Assembly: GCA_002346435.1 (NCBI GenBank)
Contig: DDZT01000064.1
Location: 1 to 53,846 of the forward strand
Reading direction: 5' to 3'
Source of the DNA: Anaerolineales bacterium UBA3001
Lineage (GTDB): Bacteria > Chloroflexota > Anaerolineae > Anaerolineales > UBA11657
DNA: 53,846 nucleotides
Shown here: piece by piece, positions 16,901 through 24,112 of the stretch
How positions within the stretch are numbered: position 1 is the stretch's first letter
How the letters are laid out: each line of letters opens with the position of its first letter
The notes under the pieces: model-generated
What the model saw: only the letters and a program-made list of their open reading frames with translations
Told to the model about the DNA's origin: nothing
The model's database searches: none
Position numbers and translations under genes: made by a program

Positions 16901-18322
16901 TTACATGATTGGAGCGTTGGCCTGCCTATGTAGAAATTGACCGTATCCGGCTTTACCCAACCATTTACCCCTATCCACCAATAAATGGCCACGCAAATAC
17001 ACTTGTAATGGGTATCCTTCCACCTCAACTCCTTCCCACAAATCATGGTCTGTTCGCATATGAGAATTTGTAACACTGATTGTATGTTTGATACTCGGGT
17101 CCCACAAAACAATGTCAGCATCAGACCCTGGCGATAATGTACCCTTGCGTGGATACAAACCAAATATTCGAGCAGGGTTGCCAGATGTTAATTCAACAAA
17201 CCTTTGCATAGACAGCTTTCCTGCAGAAACGCCAAAATGCCACAGTAAAGACATTCTATGCTCAATAGCTGGCAGACCATTAGGTATCCGCGTAAAATCA
17301 GATTTACCTAACTCTTTGCCAGGTATAGCCAATTGCTGTCCATCGAACTCTATTGCAGTAGCACCATCCGCAAAAAACGGACAATGATCTGTTCCAACAG
17401 TTTGTATACTCCCATCTGATAATCCCTTCCAAAGGGCATCATTGTCCTCAACAGTACGGAGTGGCGGCGAGCATACCCAGTTCGCCCCATCAGGTCTCAA
17501 CAAATCTTCCTGTGTAAAAAATAGATATTGCGGACAGGTTTCTCCCATGACATGTGCTCCCCGTTTACGCGCAGAAGCTATCTGATTGAGCAGCCCTGCA
17601 GTCGTAACGTGAACAATATATAGCCCAGCTTTACTACTTTCAGCGATGCTTATTGCTCGCCTTCCTGCAATGACTTCACCATGTGCAGGGCGTGTACGGG
17701 CATGCCATATCGGATCTGTATAACCATCTGATAACGCCCTAGCAACTAACCGATCAATCTCATCACCATCCTCGATATGTATCATAACTAACATACCATT
17801 TTCTCTAGAGATATTAAGTACTTTTGAGATCTCGTCATCAGATAGACGAAGTCGACCATTATAAGCAGTGAAAACTTTCAGTGTAGTTAATCCCTGCAAA
17901 GGCAGACTAGGTATCTCCCTTGCCACATCATTAGAGAAATCTGTCACATTGACATGAAACGAGTAATCCACTGCAGCTATTTGGGATGCCTGCGTTCGGG
18001 ACAAATCAATAGATTGTTGCAATGAAGATCCAGGAGACTGTGAGGTAAAGTCCATTACCGTAGTAGTGCCACCAAAAGCAGCAGCCCTATGACCAGTGAA
18101 GTGATCATCCGAACTTATCGTATCGAACATAGGAAGCGAAAAATGTGCGTGAGGTTCAACACCACCTGGCAGCAAAATTAGACCGCTACAATCAACTACT
18201 CTAGCATCTGATACTGGCAAATCTGTGCCTACAGACACGATCTTATCGCCAATTACCAATAGATCAGCTATTATTGTTTCAGTTTCGGTAACAACATCAC
18301 CACCACGAAAAAGTATGTTCAT
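16901..18322 (-). CDS. hydA: Dihydropyrimidinase (D-hydantoinase family)
   Basis: A 473-aa amidohydrolase. Binuclear zinc ligands are visible: His58-x-His60 in VEPHAHF, Lys149 (the carboxylated lysine) in TTLKVFTAY, His182 in MIHIEDG, His238 in YIVHVTT and Asp312 in GTDHCPF. Tyr154 corresponds to the substrate-binding Tyr. The enzyme opens dihydropyrimidine or hydantoin rings in pyrimidine catabolism. AYNG replaces the more usual AYKG, so the exact substrate may differ. It is convergent with guaA with zero spacing. No preTA or amidase genes are near, so it stands alone here. Confidence 0.9.
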   Translation of the reverse strand: MNILFRGGDVVTETETIIADLLVIGDKIVSVGTDLPVSDARVVDCSGLILLPGGVEPHAHFSLPMFDTISSDDHFTGHRAAAFGGTTTVMDFTSQSPGSSLQQSIDLSRTQASQIAAVDYSFHVNVTDFSNDVAREIPSLPLQGLTTLKVFTAYNGRLRLSDDEISKVLNISRENGMLVMIHIEDGDEIDRLVARALSDGYTDPIWHARTRPAHGEVIAGRRAISIAESSKAGLYIVHVTTAGLLNQIASARKRGAHVMGETCPQYLFFTQEDLLRPDGANWVCSPPLRTVEDNDALWKGLSDGSIQTVGTDHCPFFADGATAIEFDGQQLAIPGKELGKSDFTRIPNGLPAIEHRMSLLWHFGVSAGKLSMQRFVELTSGNPARIFGLYPRKGTLSPGSDADIVLWDPSIKHTISVTNSHMRTDHDLWEGVEVEGYPLQVYLRGHLLVDRGKWLGKAGYGQFLHRQANAPIM

Positions 18323-18476
18323 ACAATATTTTTACCACTCCGCGACAACAAATCCAATGATACTTTGACTTTGTAAGTTTAAAATGCAACGCTAAATCAC
18401 CATTACATATACACCTGAAACGATAACAGTCGTATAATAGGATAGAAAGTAGAATACAAAATGGAATAATAGACTA
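18323..18476. promoter_or_regulatory. Divergent promoter region, hydA / antiporter
   Basis: A 154-bp gap between divergent starts. TATAAT at 18433-18438 on the plus strand is 39 nt before the antiporter ATG; no good -35 is paired with it. A TTGACT at about 18366 is too distant. I see no hairpin or riboswitch-like structure. Confidence 0.35.
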
Positions 18477-19703
18477 ATGAATAATTTTCTGCAATTCATA
18501 TTAGCACTTACAGTAATCGTAACTTTTACAAAAGTTGGCGGATATTTAAGTGTGCGTTTAAGACAACCTGCAGTAGTTGGAGAATTACTTGCAGGTATAG
18601 CCTTAGGTCCTACAGTTCTAAACATGATGCAGTGGAGTGTGTTTACTGACCAGCATTTAGGTGAATTGATAACCCATCTCGGAGAATTTGGTGTAATTCT
18701 TTTGATGCTACTTGCAGGAATGCACCTACATTTGGATGATCTAGTTGATTCAAGTAAAGTAGCAGGATTATCAGGCACCTTAGGTGTTGTCACTCCTCTA
18801 CTAATGGGCTGGGGAATATGCGTCCTTTTTGGAATGCCGACACATACATCAGTATTTATTGGCTTGATACTCGCCGCCACTAGTGTGAGTATATCCGCAC
18901 AAACTCTGATGGAATTGGGTATCTTGCGCAGCAAAGTTGGCGTCTCTATGATGGGTGCAGCTGTAATTGACGACGTATTAGTGCTATTGGGATTGTCAAT
19001 ATTTACTGCATTAACTAGCAGTCAATCTACTGGTGGAATGGGAGAAATATTGACGATATTACTGCAGATGATAGGCTTTTTTACAATTAGTATTGCGGCT
19101 GGAATATTATTGCTGCCAAGACTGACAAATTGGATTGATGGCCTACGTATAAATCAAGGTATATATCTTTACACACTTGTTGTAGCATTAGTGTACTCCT
19201 GGACAGCTGAGGTTATAGGAGGTATCGCAGCAATTACCGGCGCGTTTCTTGCAGGTCTTTTCCTTAGCCGCACTCTACAACGAGATCGTATTATTGAAGG
19301 AGTGTCTACCATAGCCTATTCACTGTTTGTGCCAGTTTTCTTTGCTAACATAGGTCTGCAAGCTAACGCCAGAAATATTACAGGAGACCTAATATGGATT
19401 ACTTCCGCAATTATTTTAGTGGCAATAATTAGCAAATTAGTAGGGTGTACATTGGGCGCACGTTTAGGGGGAATGAACTTGCAGGAATCTTTGCAAGTAG
19501 GAGCAGGGATGATTTCACGCGGCGAAGTAGGACTTATAGTAGCTACACTTGGATTAACTCACGGTATTATCAACCAAGAAGTTTTCTCCATCACAGTTGT
19601 AACAGTTATCGTAGTCACTCTAGTTACACCTATCATATTATATAAACTATCAGACAAGACACTTCCAGATAATTCAAACCCACCTATATTGTCACCAGAT
19701 TAG
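18477..19703 (+). CDS. Cation/proton antiporter, CPA2 family
   Basis: A 408-aa membrane protein with about 12 hydrophobic helices. RQPAVVGELLAGIALGPTVL (30-49) and AATSVSISAQTLMELGIL (133-150) are typical CPA2 signatures, and GAAVIDDVL carries Asp165-Asp166, the ion-binding pair of Na+(K+)/H+ antiporters. No cytosolic RCK/TrkA domain follows; the C-terminus ends soon after the last helix. A separate small PII-like protein is encoded 10 nt downstream and may supply the regulatory domain. It likely exchanges Na+ or K+ for protons; the ion is not determined. Confidence 0.92.
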   Translation: MNNFLQFILALTVIVTFTKVGGYLSVRLRQPAVVGELLAGIALGPTVLNMMQWSVFTDQHLGELITHLGEFGVILLMLLAGMHLHLDDLVDSSKVAGLSGTLGVVTPLLMGWGICVLFGMPTHTSVFIGLILAATSVSISAQTLMELGILRSKVGVSMMGAAVIDDVLVLLGLSIFTALTSSQSTGGMGEILTILLQMIGFFTISIAAGILLLPRLTNWIDGLRINQGIYLYTLVVALVYSWTAEVIGGIAAITGAFLAGLFLSRTLQRDRIIEGVSTIAYSLFVPVFFANIGLQANARNITGDLIWITSAIILVAIISKLVGCTLGARLGGMNLQESLQVGAGMISRGEVGLIVATLGLTHGIINQEVFSITVVTVIVVTLVTPIILYKLSDKTLPDNSNPPILSPD

Positions 19704-19713
19704 GAAAACAACC

Positions 19714-20067
19714 ATGAACCAAATGATAATATTTGTACTAAACGATCTTGATAAATCTGCTGATTTGCTAGAAGCATGGGAAGAAGCAGGCGCACGAGGA
19801 ATTACTTGCATAAATACGACCGGCCTCGGTAGTATACGTCATAGCGCAGAAATAGCGGATCTACCGTTTTACCTCAGCCTGACGGATATCCTTAAATCCA
19901 AACAGCATCATCATTGTACATTTTTTACGGTAGTTAACGACGACAATTTGTTGGAAAAACTCATTCAAGCCGCCCAAAAAGTAACGGGAGGATTGGACAA
20001 ACCAAATACTGGCTTCCTTTTCACTATACCTGTCAGTAGTGTTTACGGTATGAGTTCTGACGATTAA
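19714..20067 (+). CDS. Small PII-like protein coupled to the antiporter
   Basis: A 117-aa soluble protein. The pattern of a first strand MIIFVLND, helix (LLEAWEEAGARG), second strand (ITCINTTGLG), a long variable loop (31-65), strand (HHCTFFTVVN), helix (LLEKLIQAAQKVTG) and final strand (GFLFTIPVSSVYGM) matches the ferredoxin-like fold and core length of the PII/CutA superfamily. It lacks the classical GlnB T-loop Tyr region. PII-like proteins encoded beside transporters usually bind nucleotides and gate them. It starts 10 nt after the antiporter. The fold is inferred from pattern only. Confidence 0.65.
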   Translation: MNQMIIFVLNDLDKSADLLEAWEEAGARGITCINTTGLGSIRHSAEIADLPFYLSLTDILKSKQHHHCTFFTVVNDDNLLEKLIQAAQKVTGGLDKPNTGFLFTIPVSSVYGMSSDD

Positions 20068-20111
20068 ATTACAAATAATCACAAGTAGATCCTGTAACAT
20101 GATTAATCACA

Positions 20112-21164
20112 ATGAACACAAAGTGGACTGAATCAACTAAATACACAGTAATAGTAATCCTTGGACTGCTATTAGTATGGTTAATCTGGATAGCTAAGCC
20201 ACTAATTGGTCCGATAGTAATATCAGCTTTGCTAGCATTTACTTTAAATCCGCTTGTTACTTGGCTCTGTAATCGCACTCGCATAAACCATAATGTGGCA
20301 GTAGTTGTGGTATATACACTCCTTACTGTATTTCTAGTAGCCTTTCCATATATAGTACTGGATGAGCTTGAGAACAATAATGACTTTTCCGAAACTGTTA
20401 ATTGGGTATTAGACAGTACAGGTCTACTTTTTTCACGATCATTTACTATAGCGGGTATCACTCTATTACCTAGTGATTGGGTAACCGATATCGATCAATT
20501 TGTTGCAGAATCAGTTGCGACAATAGCAGGAAATACACTCAATTTTATTGCAACATTCACCGGAAACATGATTTGGGTGTTAATTACTATGGTTACATTA
20601 TTTTACTTCCTTAAAGATGGAAGTAGACTGAAACAAAATATGCTAAAGCTTGCTCCACCAAATTTACGTCATGAATGGGAACAGCTTCTCACCGATATTG
20701 ACCATGCATGGGGAGCATTCTTAAGGGGTCAATTACTTTTGATGTTAATAGTAGGAGTATTAGCAGCCGTAGGCGGAGTAGCCATAGGTTTACCTGGAGC
20801 TGTAATTTTAGGTGTATTAGCTGGACTACTGGACATAGTACCTTCGCTCGGACCCACTGTAGCAGGAATAGTAGCAATCACTGTTGGAATGGTGCTCGGG
20901 TCTACCTATCTCAATATTCCAAATGGATGGTTTGGATTAATTGTGGCTGCTCTATACTTTTTTGTACAACAAATTGAAAATATATGGCTAAGGCCACAAA
21001 TCATGAGCAATCGCTTGCGACTTCATCCGGGAGTTATATTTATAGGTGTGGTAGGAGCACTAGCAGTGCAGGGAATTTTAGCAGCGCTGCTTATAGTGCC
21101 AATTATGGCAAGCGTATCTATCCTAGGACGTTACATCTACTCAAAACTTACAGATTCAAATTGA
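20112..21164 (+). CDS. AI-2E family membrane permease
   Basis: A 350-aa membrane protein with about eight helices: two N-terminal, a soluble segment (about 90-150), then several more. FFLKDGSRLKQ, GLPGAVILGVLAGLLDIVPSLG and the C-terminal LRLHPGVIFIGVVGALAVQG are signatures of this family. Some members have been reported as Na+(Li+)/H+ antiporters and others as AI-2 exporters; the family name does not prove quorum-sensing function. Its position 45 nt after an antiporter and PII-like gene favours an ion-transport role, which is inference. Confidence 0.88.
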   Translation: MNTKWTESTKYTVIVILGLLLVWLIWIAKPLIGPIVISALLAFTLNPLVTWLCNRTRINHNVAVVVVYTLLTVFLVAFPYIVLDELENNNDFSETVNWVLDSTGLLFSRSFTIAGITLLPSDWVTDIDQFVAESVATIAGNTLNFIATFTGNMIWVLITMVTLFYFLKDGSRLKQNMLKLAPPNLRHEWEQLLTDIDHAWGAFLRGQLLLMLIVGVLAAVGGVAIGLPGAVILGVLAGLLDIVPSLGPTVAGIVAITVGMVLGSTYLNIPNGWFGLIVAALYFFVQQIENIWLRPQIMSNRLRLHPGVIFIGVVGALAVQGILAALLIVPIMASVSILGRYIYSKLTDSN

Positions 21165-21194
21165 TGATTATTAAGCTAGGACGTTACATCTACT
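21123..21194. repeat. 19-bp direct repeat at the 3' ends of two convergent genes
   Basis: CTAGGACGTTACATCTACT occurs at 21123-21141, within the end of the AI-2E permease gene, and again at 21176-21194, covering the stop of the convergent membrane-protein gene. The copies are identical and 53 bp apart. The second copy lies 12 bp past the permease stop and could be a partial tail duplication. Confidence 0.85.
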
Positions 21195-21558
21195 TGAAAG
21201 CCAAGCGAAATACAAAGTTAGTAGGAATACTTACAATACTCACTGCCAACGCACCTACAAACGCTGCAACAAATCCATCTACGTTAAATCCATAACCCAG
21301 ATAACTTCCTAGCCATCCAGCAAGAACAAACATGCAAGTGTTCACTATTAAAGTACCCAAACCTAAGGTAGCTATGATTAAAGGAAAAGTCACAAGTTTA
21401 AGCAACGGACGAACAATTGAATTAACTAATCCTAATATCAATCCATTCACTAGGATAGCATCCAAACTAGTGGCAACAAAAGTAACTCCAGGTACAAACT
21501 GAAATACCACCCAGATAGCAACCACATTAACAGCCCACCGAGTTAGAAAAGCTCTCAT
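21190..21558 (-). CDS. Small four-helix membrane protein (Phage_holin_4_2 / YvlD-like)
   Basis: A 122-aa protein with four hydrophobic helices. MRAFLTRWAVNVVAIWVVFQ and LVNSIVRPLLKLVTFPLIIA match the family often named phage holin family IV, which also includes chromosomal proteins such as YvlD. No phage genes lie nearby, so it is most likely an ordinary inner-membrane protein of unknown function. Its 3' end overlaps the second copy of a 19-bp direct repeat. Confidence 0.85.
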   Translation of the reverse strand: MRAFLTRWAVNVVAIWVVFQFVPGVTFVATSLDAILVNGLILGLVNSIVRPLLKLVTFPLIIATLGLGTLIVNTCMFVLAGWLGSYLGYGFNVDGFVAAFVGALAVSIVSIPTNFVFRLAFK

Positions 21559-21632
21559 CGATTAGTGCTAATACTCAAACAACAAGATTGAATATATGAC
21601 ATAAGTTGATTGTGTTAGCATGTAAGAAATTT

Positions 21633-22565
21633 CTACAATCCTACCAAACCATAATATACGTCATCATCAACATTTCCTCCACTGAGAACGCATCCTATTT
21701 TCAGTCCTGAAAACCGCTTAGTTTCTGCAAAAAGTGCTGCGACAGACAATGCGCCTGTAGGCTCCACTCTTAGTTCACATTGATGCAAATGTTTCATTGC
21801 AACACCAATTAGACTCTCATCGATTTCTATGACTCCATTCATTTCACGAGAAAGAATCTCGAAATTTAGCCGGCCCAAGCTAATCGTTCGTGCACCATCA
21901 GCTAAAGTATCAGGTTCCTTGTCATTTGCAATGAGAACACCATTTCGTAAAGATCTTGCAGCATCATTTCCAATTAAAGGCTCAGCCCCCCACACTGATA
22001 CATCAACACCTCTTGACCTCAATCCTGATATTATTCCTGCACTTAAGCCACCACCACCTATGGGTGCTATTATTACATCGATATGAGGTATAGACTCAGC
22101 CAACTCAATACCTAATGTAGAATTTCCATTAATTACATGTTCACTATCATATGCACTAGACACATAATAATCTGGTAGAGATTTTGACAATTCTAATACA
22201 CGCTGTTCTCTAGAGATAATATTTGTATCAACAAGATCAACTTTGGCTCCATAGTATCTGACTGCATCAACCTTGACTTTCGCAGCTGTGTTAGGCATCA
22301 CAACAGTACATTTACGATTTTGCATTTGTGCTGCGCAAGCAAGAGCCTGACCAAAATTACCTGAAGAGGCAGCTAAAAATCCTGGGGCATCAACTCGACT
22401 TACAACATTCCATGCTGCTCTAAATTTGAAAGAACCAGTGACTTGACACAATTCGCTTATAAGATAAATTTCGCAATCTGCGAGTTCGTTCAAATGAGTG
22501 TCTTGCATTATGTGGGCAGGTATTATTGGATCAAAACTTTCAACATTTCCCATAATGGCGTTCAT
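21633..22565 (-). CDS. Threonine/serine dehydratase family, PLP enzyme
   Basis: A 310-aa fold-type II PLP enzyme. I chose the ATG at 22565 because AGGAG lies 8 nt upstream; the frame runs to 22610 without need. GSFKFRA carries the PLP lysine (Lys47), SSGNFGQALA binds the substrate carboxylate, and GGGGLSAGI binds the cofactor phosphate. The catabolic family deaminates L-threonine or L-serine to a 2-oxo acid and ammonia; serine racemases are close relatives. There is no C-terminal ACT domain, so it is unlikely to be the feedback-inhibited biosynthetic IlvA. An amino-acid ABC transporter is encoded divergently. Confidence 0.87.
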   Translation of the reverse strand: MNAIMGNVESFDPIIPAHIMQDTHLNELADCEIYLISELCQVTGSFKFRAAWNVVSRVDAPGFLAASSGNFGQALACAAQMQNRKCTVVMPNTAAKVKVDAVRYYGAKVDLVDTNIISREQRVLELSKSLPDYYVSSAYDSEHVINGNSTLGIELAESIPHIDVIIAPIGGGGLSAGIISGLRSRGVDVSVWGAEPLIGNDAARSLRNGVLIANDKEPDTLADGARTISLGRLNFEILSREMNGVIEIDESLIGVAMKHLHQCELRVEPTGALSVAALFAETKRFSGLKIGCVLSGGNVDDDVYYGLVGL

Positions 22566-23034
22566 ATAAATAACTCCTGTAAGAGGCTCAATACTAAATG
22601 TTGGCAACATTCAAGAATAGCTCATATTGACAATTTTATTAATTTGTTAGTGAATGACTAAAAATTGCCAATGTCAACAATTCTATAGACTATCAATCTG
22701 ATTCAAGTATAAACTGTTCAACAAATATCGTTCAACAATTGTTACATGATCATATTGTAGCACCCACTAATATACGAACATACAAAGGATACAGTTAATT
22801 CACCTGTTAGCTCCTGTTTGACTTCCAACAACAATTGATGATACACTGTATATCAACCTGATACAGTATAGTAAGTTCTACAATTAACTGTCTATTAGGT
22901 TCGGGTTCAAGCCCGAAGATTACCGGGCCCGAAGATTACCGGGTCTGCACAACAACTTTACAGACAAAATAAATAGTCCACCTTCTTCAATTACTAGTAA
23001 ATGAAGGGTCAAATGCTCAAATACCAAATATAGG
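22566..23034. promoter_or_regulatory. 469-bp intergenic region upstream of the liv operon
   Basis: No gene is supported here. On the plus strand, TTGACT (22818-22823) and TACACT (22842-22847), 18 nt apart, form a plausible promoter. Immediately after lie imperfect dyads around TGATACACTGTATATCA (22839-22855) and GATACAGTATA, possible operator sites. A hairpin TTCGGG/CCCGAA (22900-22917) and a 16-bp tandem repeat (22912-22943) follow in the presumed leader. Confidence 0.4.
22900..22943 (+). repeat. Hairpin plus exact 16-bp tandem repeat in the liv leader
   Basis: TTCGGG-TTCAAG-CCCGAA forms a 6-bp stem at 22900-22917. CCCGAAGATTACCGGG occurs twice back to back (22912-22927 and 22928-22943). 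The TTCGGG arm can pair with either copy of CCCGAA, so alternative structures are possible about 90-130 nt before livH. Confidence 0.7.
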
Positions 23035-24108
23035 TTGCAAGTGACTAGTTTACAGAAAACAAAGCGGGTTTCATGGGTCTCAATAATACTATGGGTGCTG
23101 CGTGTAGCTGTAATTACCCTAGTCATCTATGGATCTTCTGTAACACTTTCTTCTGGAAAATATGCGCCTAGCAGTTGGATAAGTCTACTAATAGCTGGAC
23201 TGGCTCAAGGAAGTATATATGCCCTGATTGCACTGGGATATTCTCTTGTCTACGGCATTATGCTAATGATTAATTTCGCTCATGGAGAAGTGTATATGGC
23301 AGGTGCATTTGTATCATTCTTTGTGGCAGATGCACTTGAGCAATCTGGTTTTCTTCAAGCACAACCACTAGTCACAATTTTTATATTGCTTTTATCAGCG
23401 ATGGCAACCTCAACTTTAGTAGCATTAATTCTTGAACGTGTAGCCTATCGCAAACTACAAAATGCTCCCCGCATGATTTCATTGATCACTGCCATTGGAG
23501 CATCATTCTTCCTCCAGTATACATTTAGAGGTTTCTTTGGTTCTGGGTTCAAAGCATATCCTGAATTTGGCACAATGTGGGGGCGTTGGACTTTCGGATC
23601 AGTTACTATTCAAATAGTACAAGTCGTAGTAGCTATGGCAGCTATATTGATGATGGGTGGATTATATTGGTTTGTCGAGAAAACAAAAACAGGAAAATCA
23701 ATGCGTGCAGTATCCGAAGACAAGGAAATCGCATCTCTCATGGGTATAGATGTTAACAGAGTTATAGTGATCACATTCATGCTGGGTGGAATGCTAGCCG
23801 GTGCTGCAGGAGTATTTCGCGGCCTTTATCAACCACAAGGCATTGGATACAACATGGGATTTTTACCAGGACTTAAAGCATTCTCAGCCGCAGTACTAGG
23901 TGGTATTGGAAACATCCCTGGAGCGATGTTAGGTGGACTATTTCTTGGAATATTTGAATCTATAGGCCCTAATCTCATTCTACAAGGACTAGGAATTGTA
24001 GGAGCAAACCAACTGAAGGACGCTATTGCAATAGTGATGCTTGTGTTAGTTTTAATATTTAGACCACAAGGCATCCTTGGTGAGAAACTAGCCGAAGAAA
24101 AAGCATGA
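23035..24108 (+). CDS. livH: Branched-chain amino-acid ABC transporter permease LivH
   Basis: A 357-aa polytopic membrane protein. LAQGSIYALIALGYSLVYGI and INFAHGEVYMAGAF are the classical LivH signatures, and GVFRGLYQPQ and FSAAVLGGIGNIPGAMLGGL occur near the C-terminus. The start is unclear: TTG at 23035 or GTG at 23041, each with only a weak AGG before it; the first 30 residues are a variable cytoplasmic extension. It forms the membrane pore with LivM. No periplasmic-type binding protein gene is adjacent. Confidence 0.93.
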   Translation: MQVTSLQKTKRVSWVSIILWVLRVAVITLVIYGSSVTLSSGKYAPSSWISLLIAGLAQGSIYALIALGYSLVYGIMLMINFAHGEVYMAGAFVSFFVADALEQSGFLQAQPLVTIFILLLSAMATSTLVALILERVAYRKLQNAPRMISLITAIGASFFLQYTFRGFFGSGFKAYPEFGTMWGRWTFGSVTIQIVQVVVAMAAILMMGGLYWFVEKTKTGKSMRAVSEDKEIASLMGIDVNRVIVITFMLGGMLAGAAGVFRGLYQPQGIGYNMGFLPGLKAFSAAVLGGIGNIPGAMLGGLFLGIFESIGPNLILQGLGIVGANQLKDAIAIVMLVLVLIFRPQGILGEKLAEEKA

Positions 24109-24112
24109 TACT

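Noticed and set aside
18392..18934. Minus-strand 180-codon open frame opposite the antiporter start
   Set aside because: Antisense to the conserved CPA2 N-terminal region and to its promoter; no recognisable motifs.
20112..21164. Autoinducer-2 quorum-sensing exporter
   Set aside because: The family name is historical; no luxS or lsr genes are present and ion-transport members are known.
21190..21558. Phage holin, implying a prophage
   Set aside because: The family includes many chromosomal membrane proteins; no endolysin, integrase or structural phage genes occur in the window.
22898..22935. Sequence GGGTTCAAGCCC resembling a tRNA T-arm
   Set aside because: The stem-loop has a 6-nt loop rather than the 7-nt T-loop, and no anticodon arm, D-arm or acceptor partner is present upstream.
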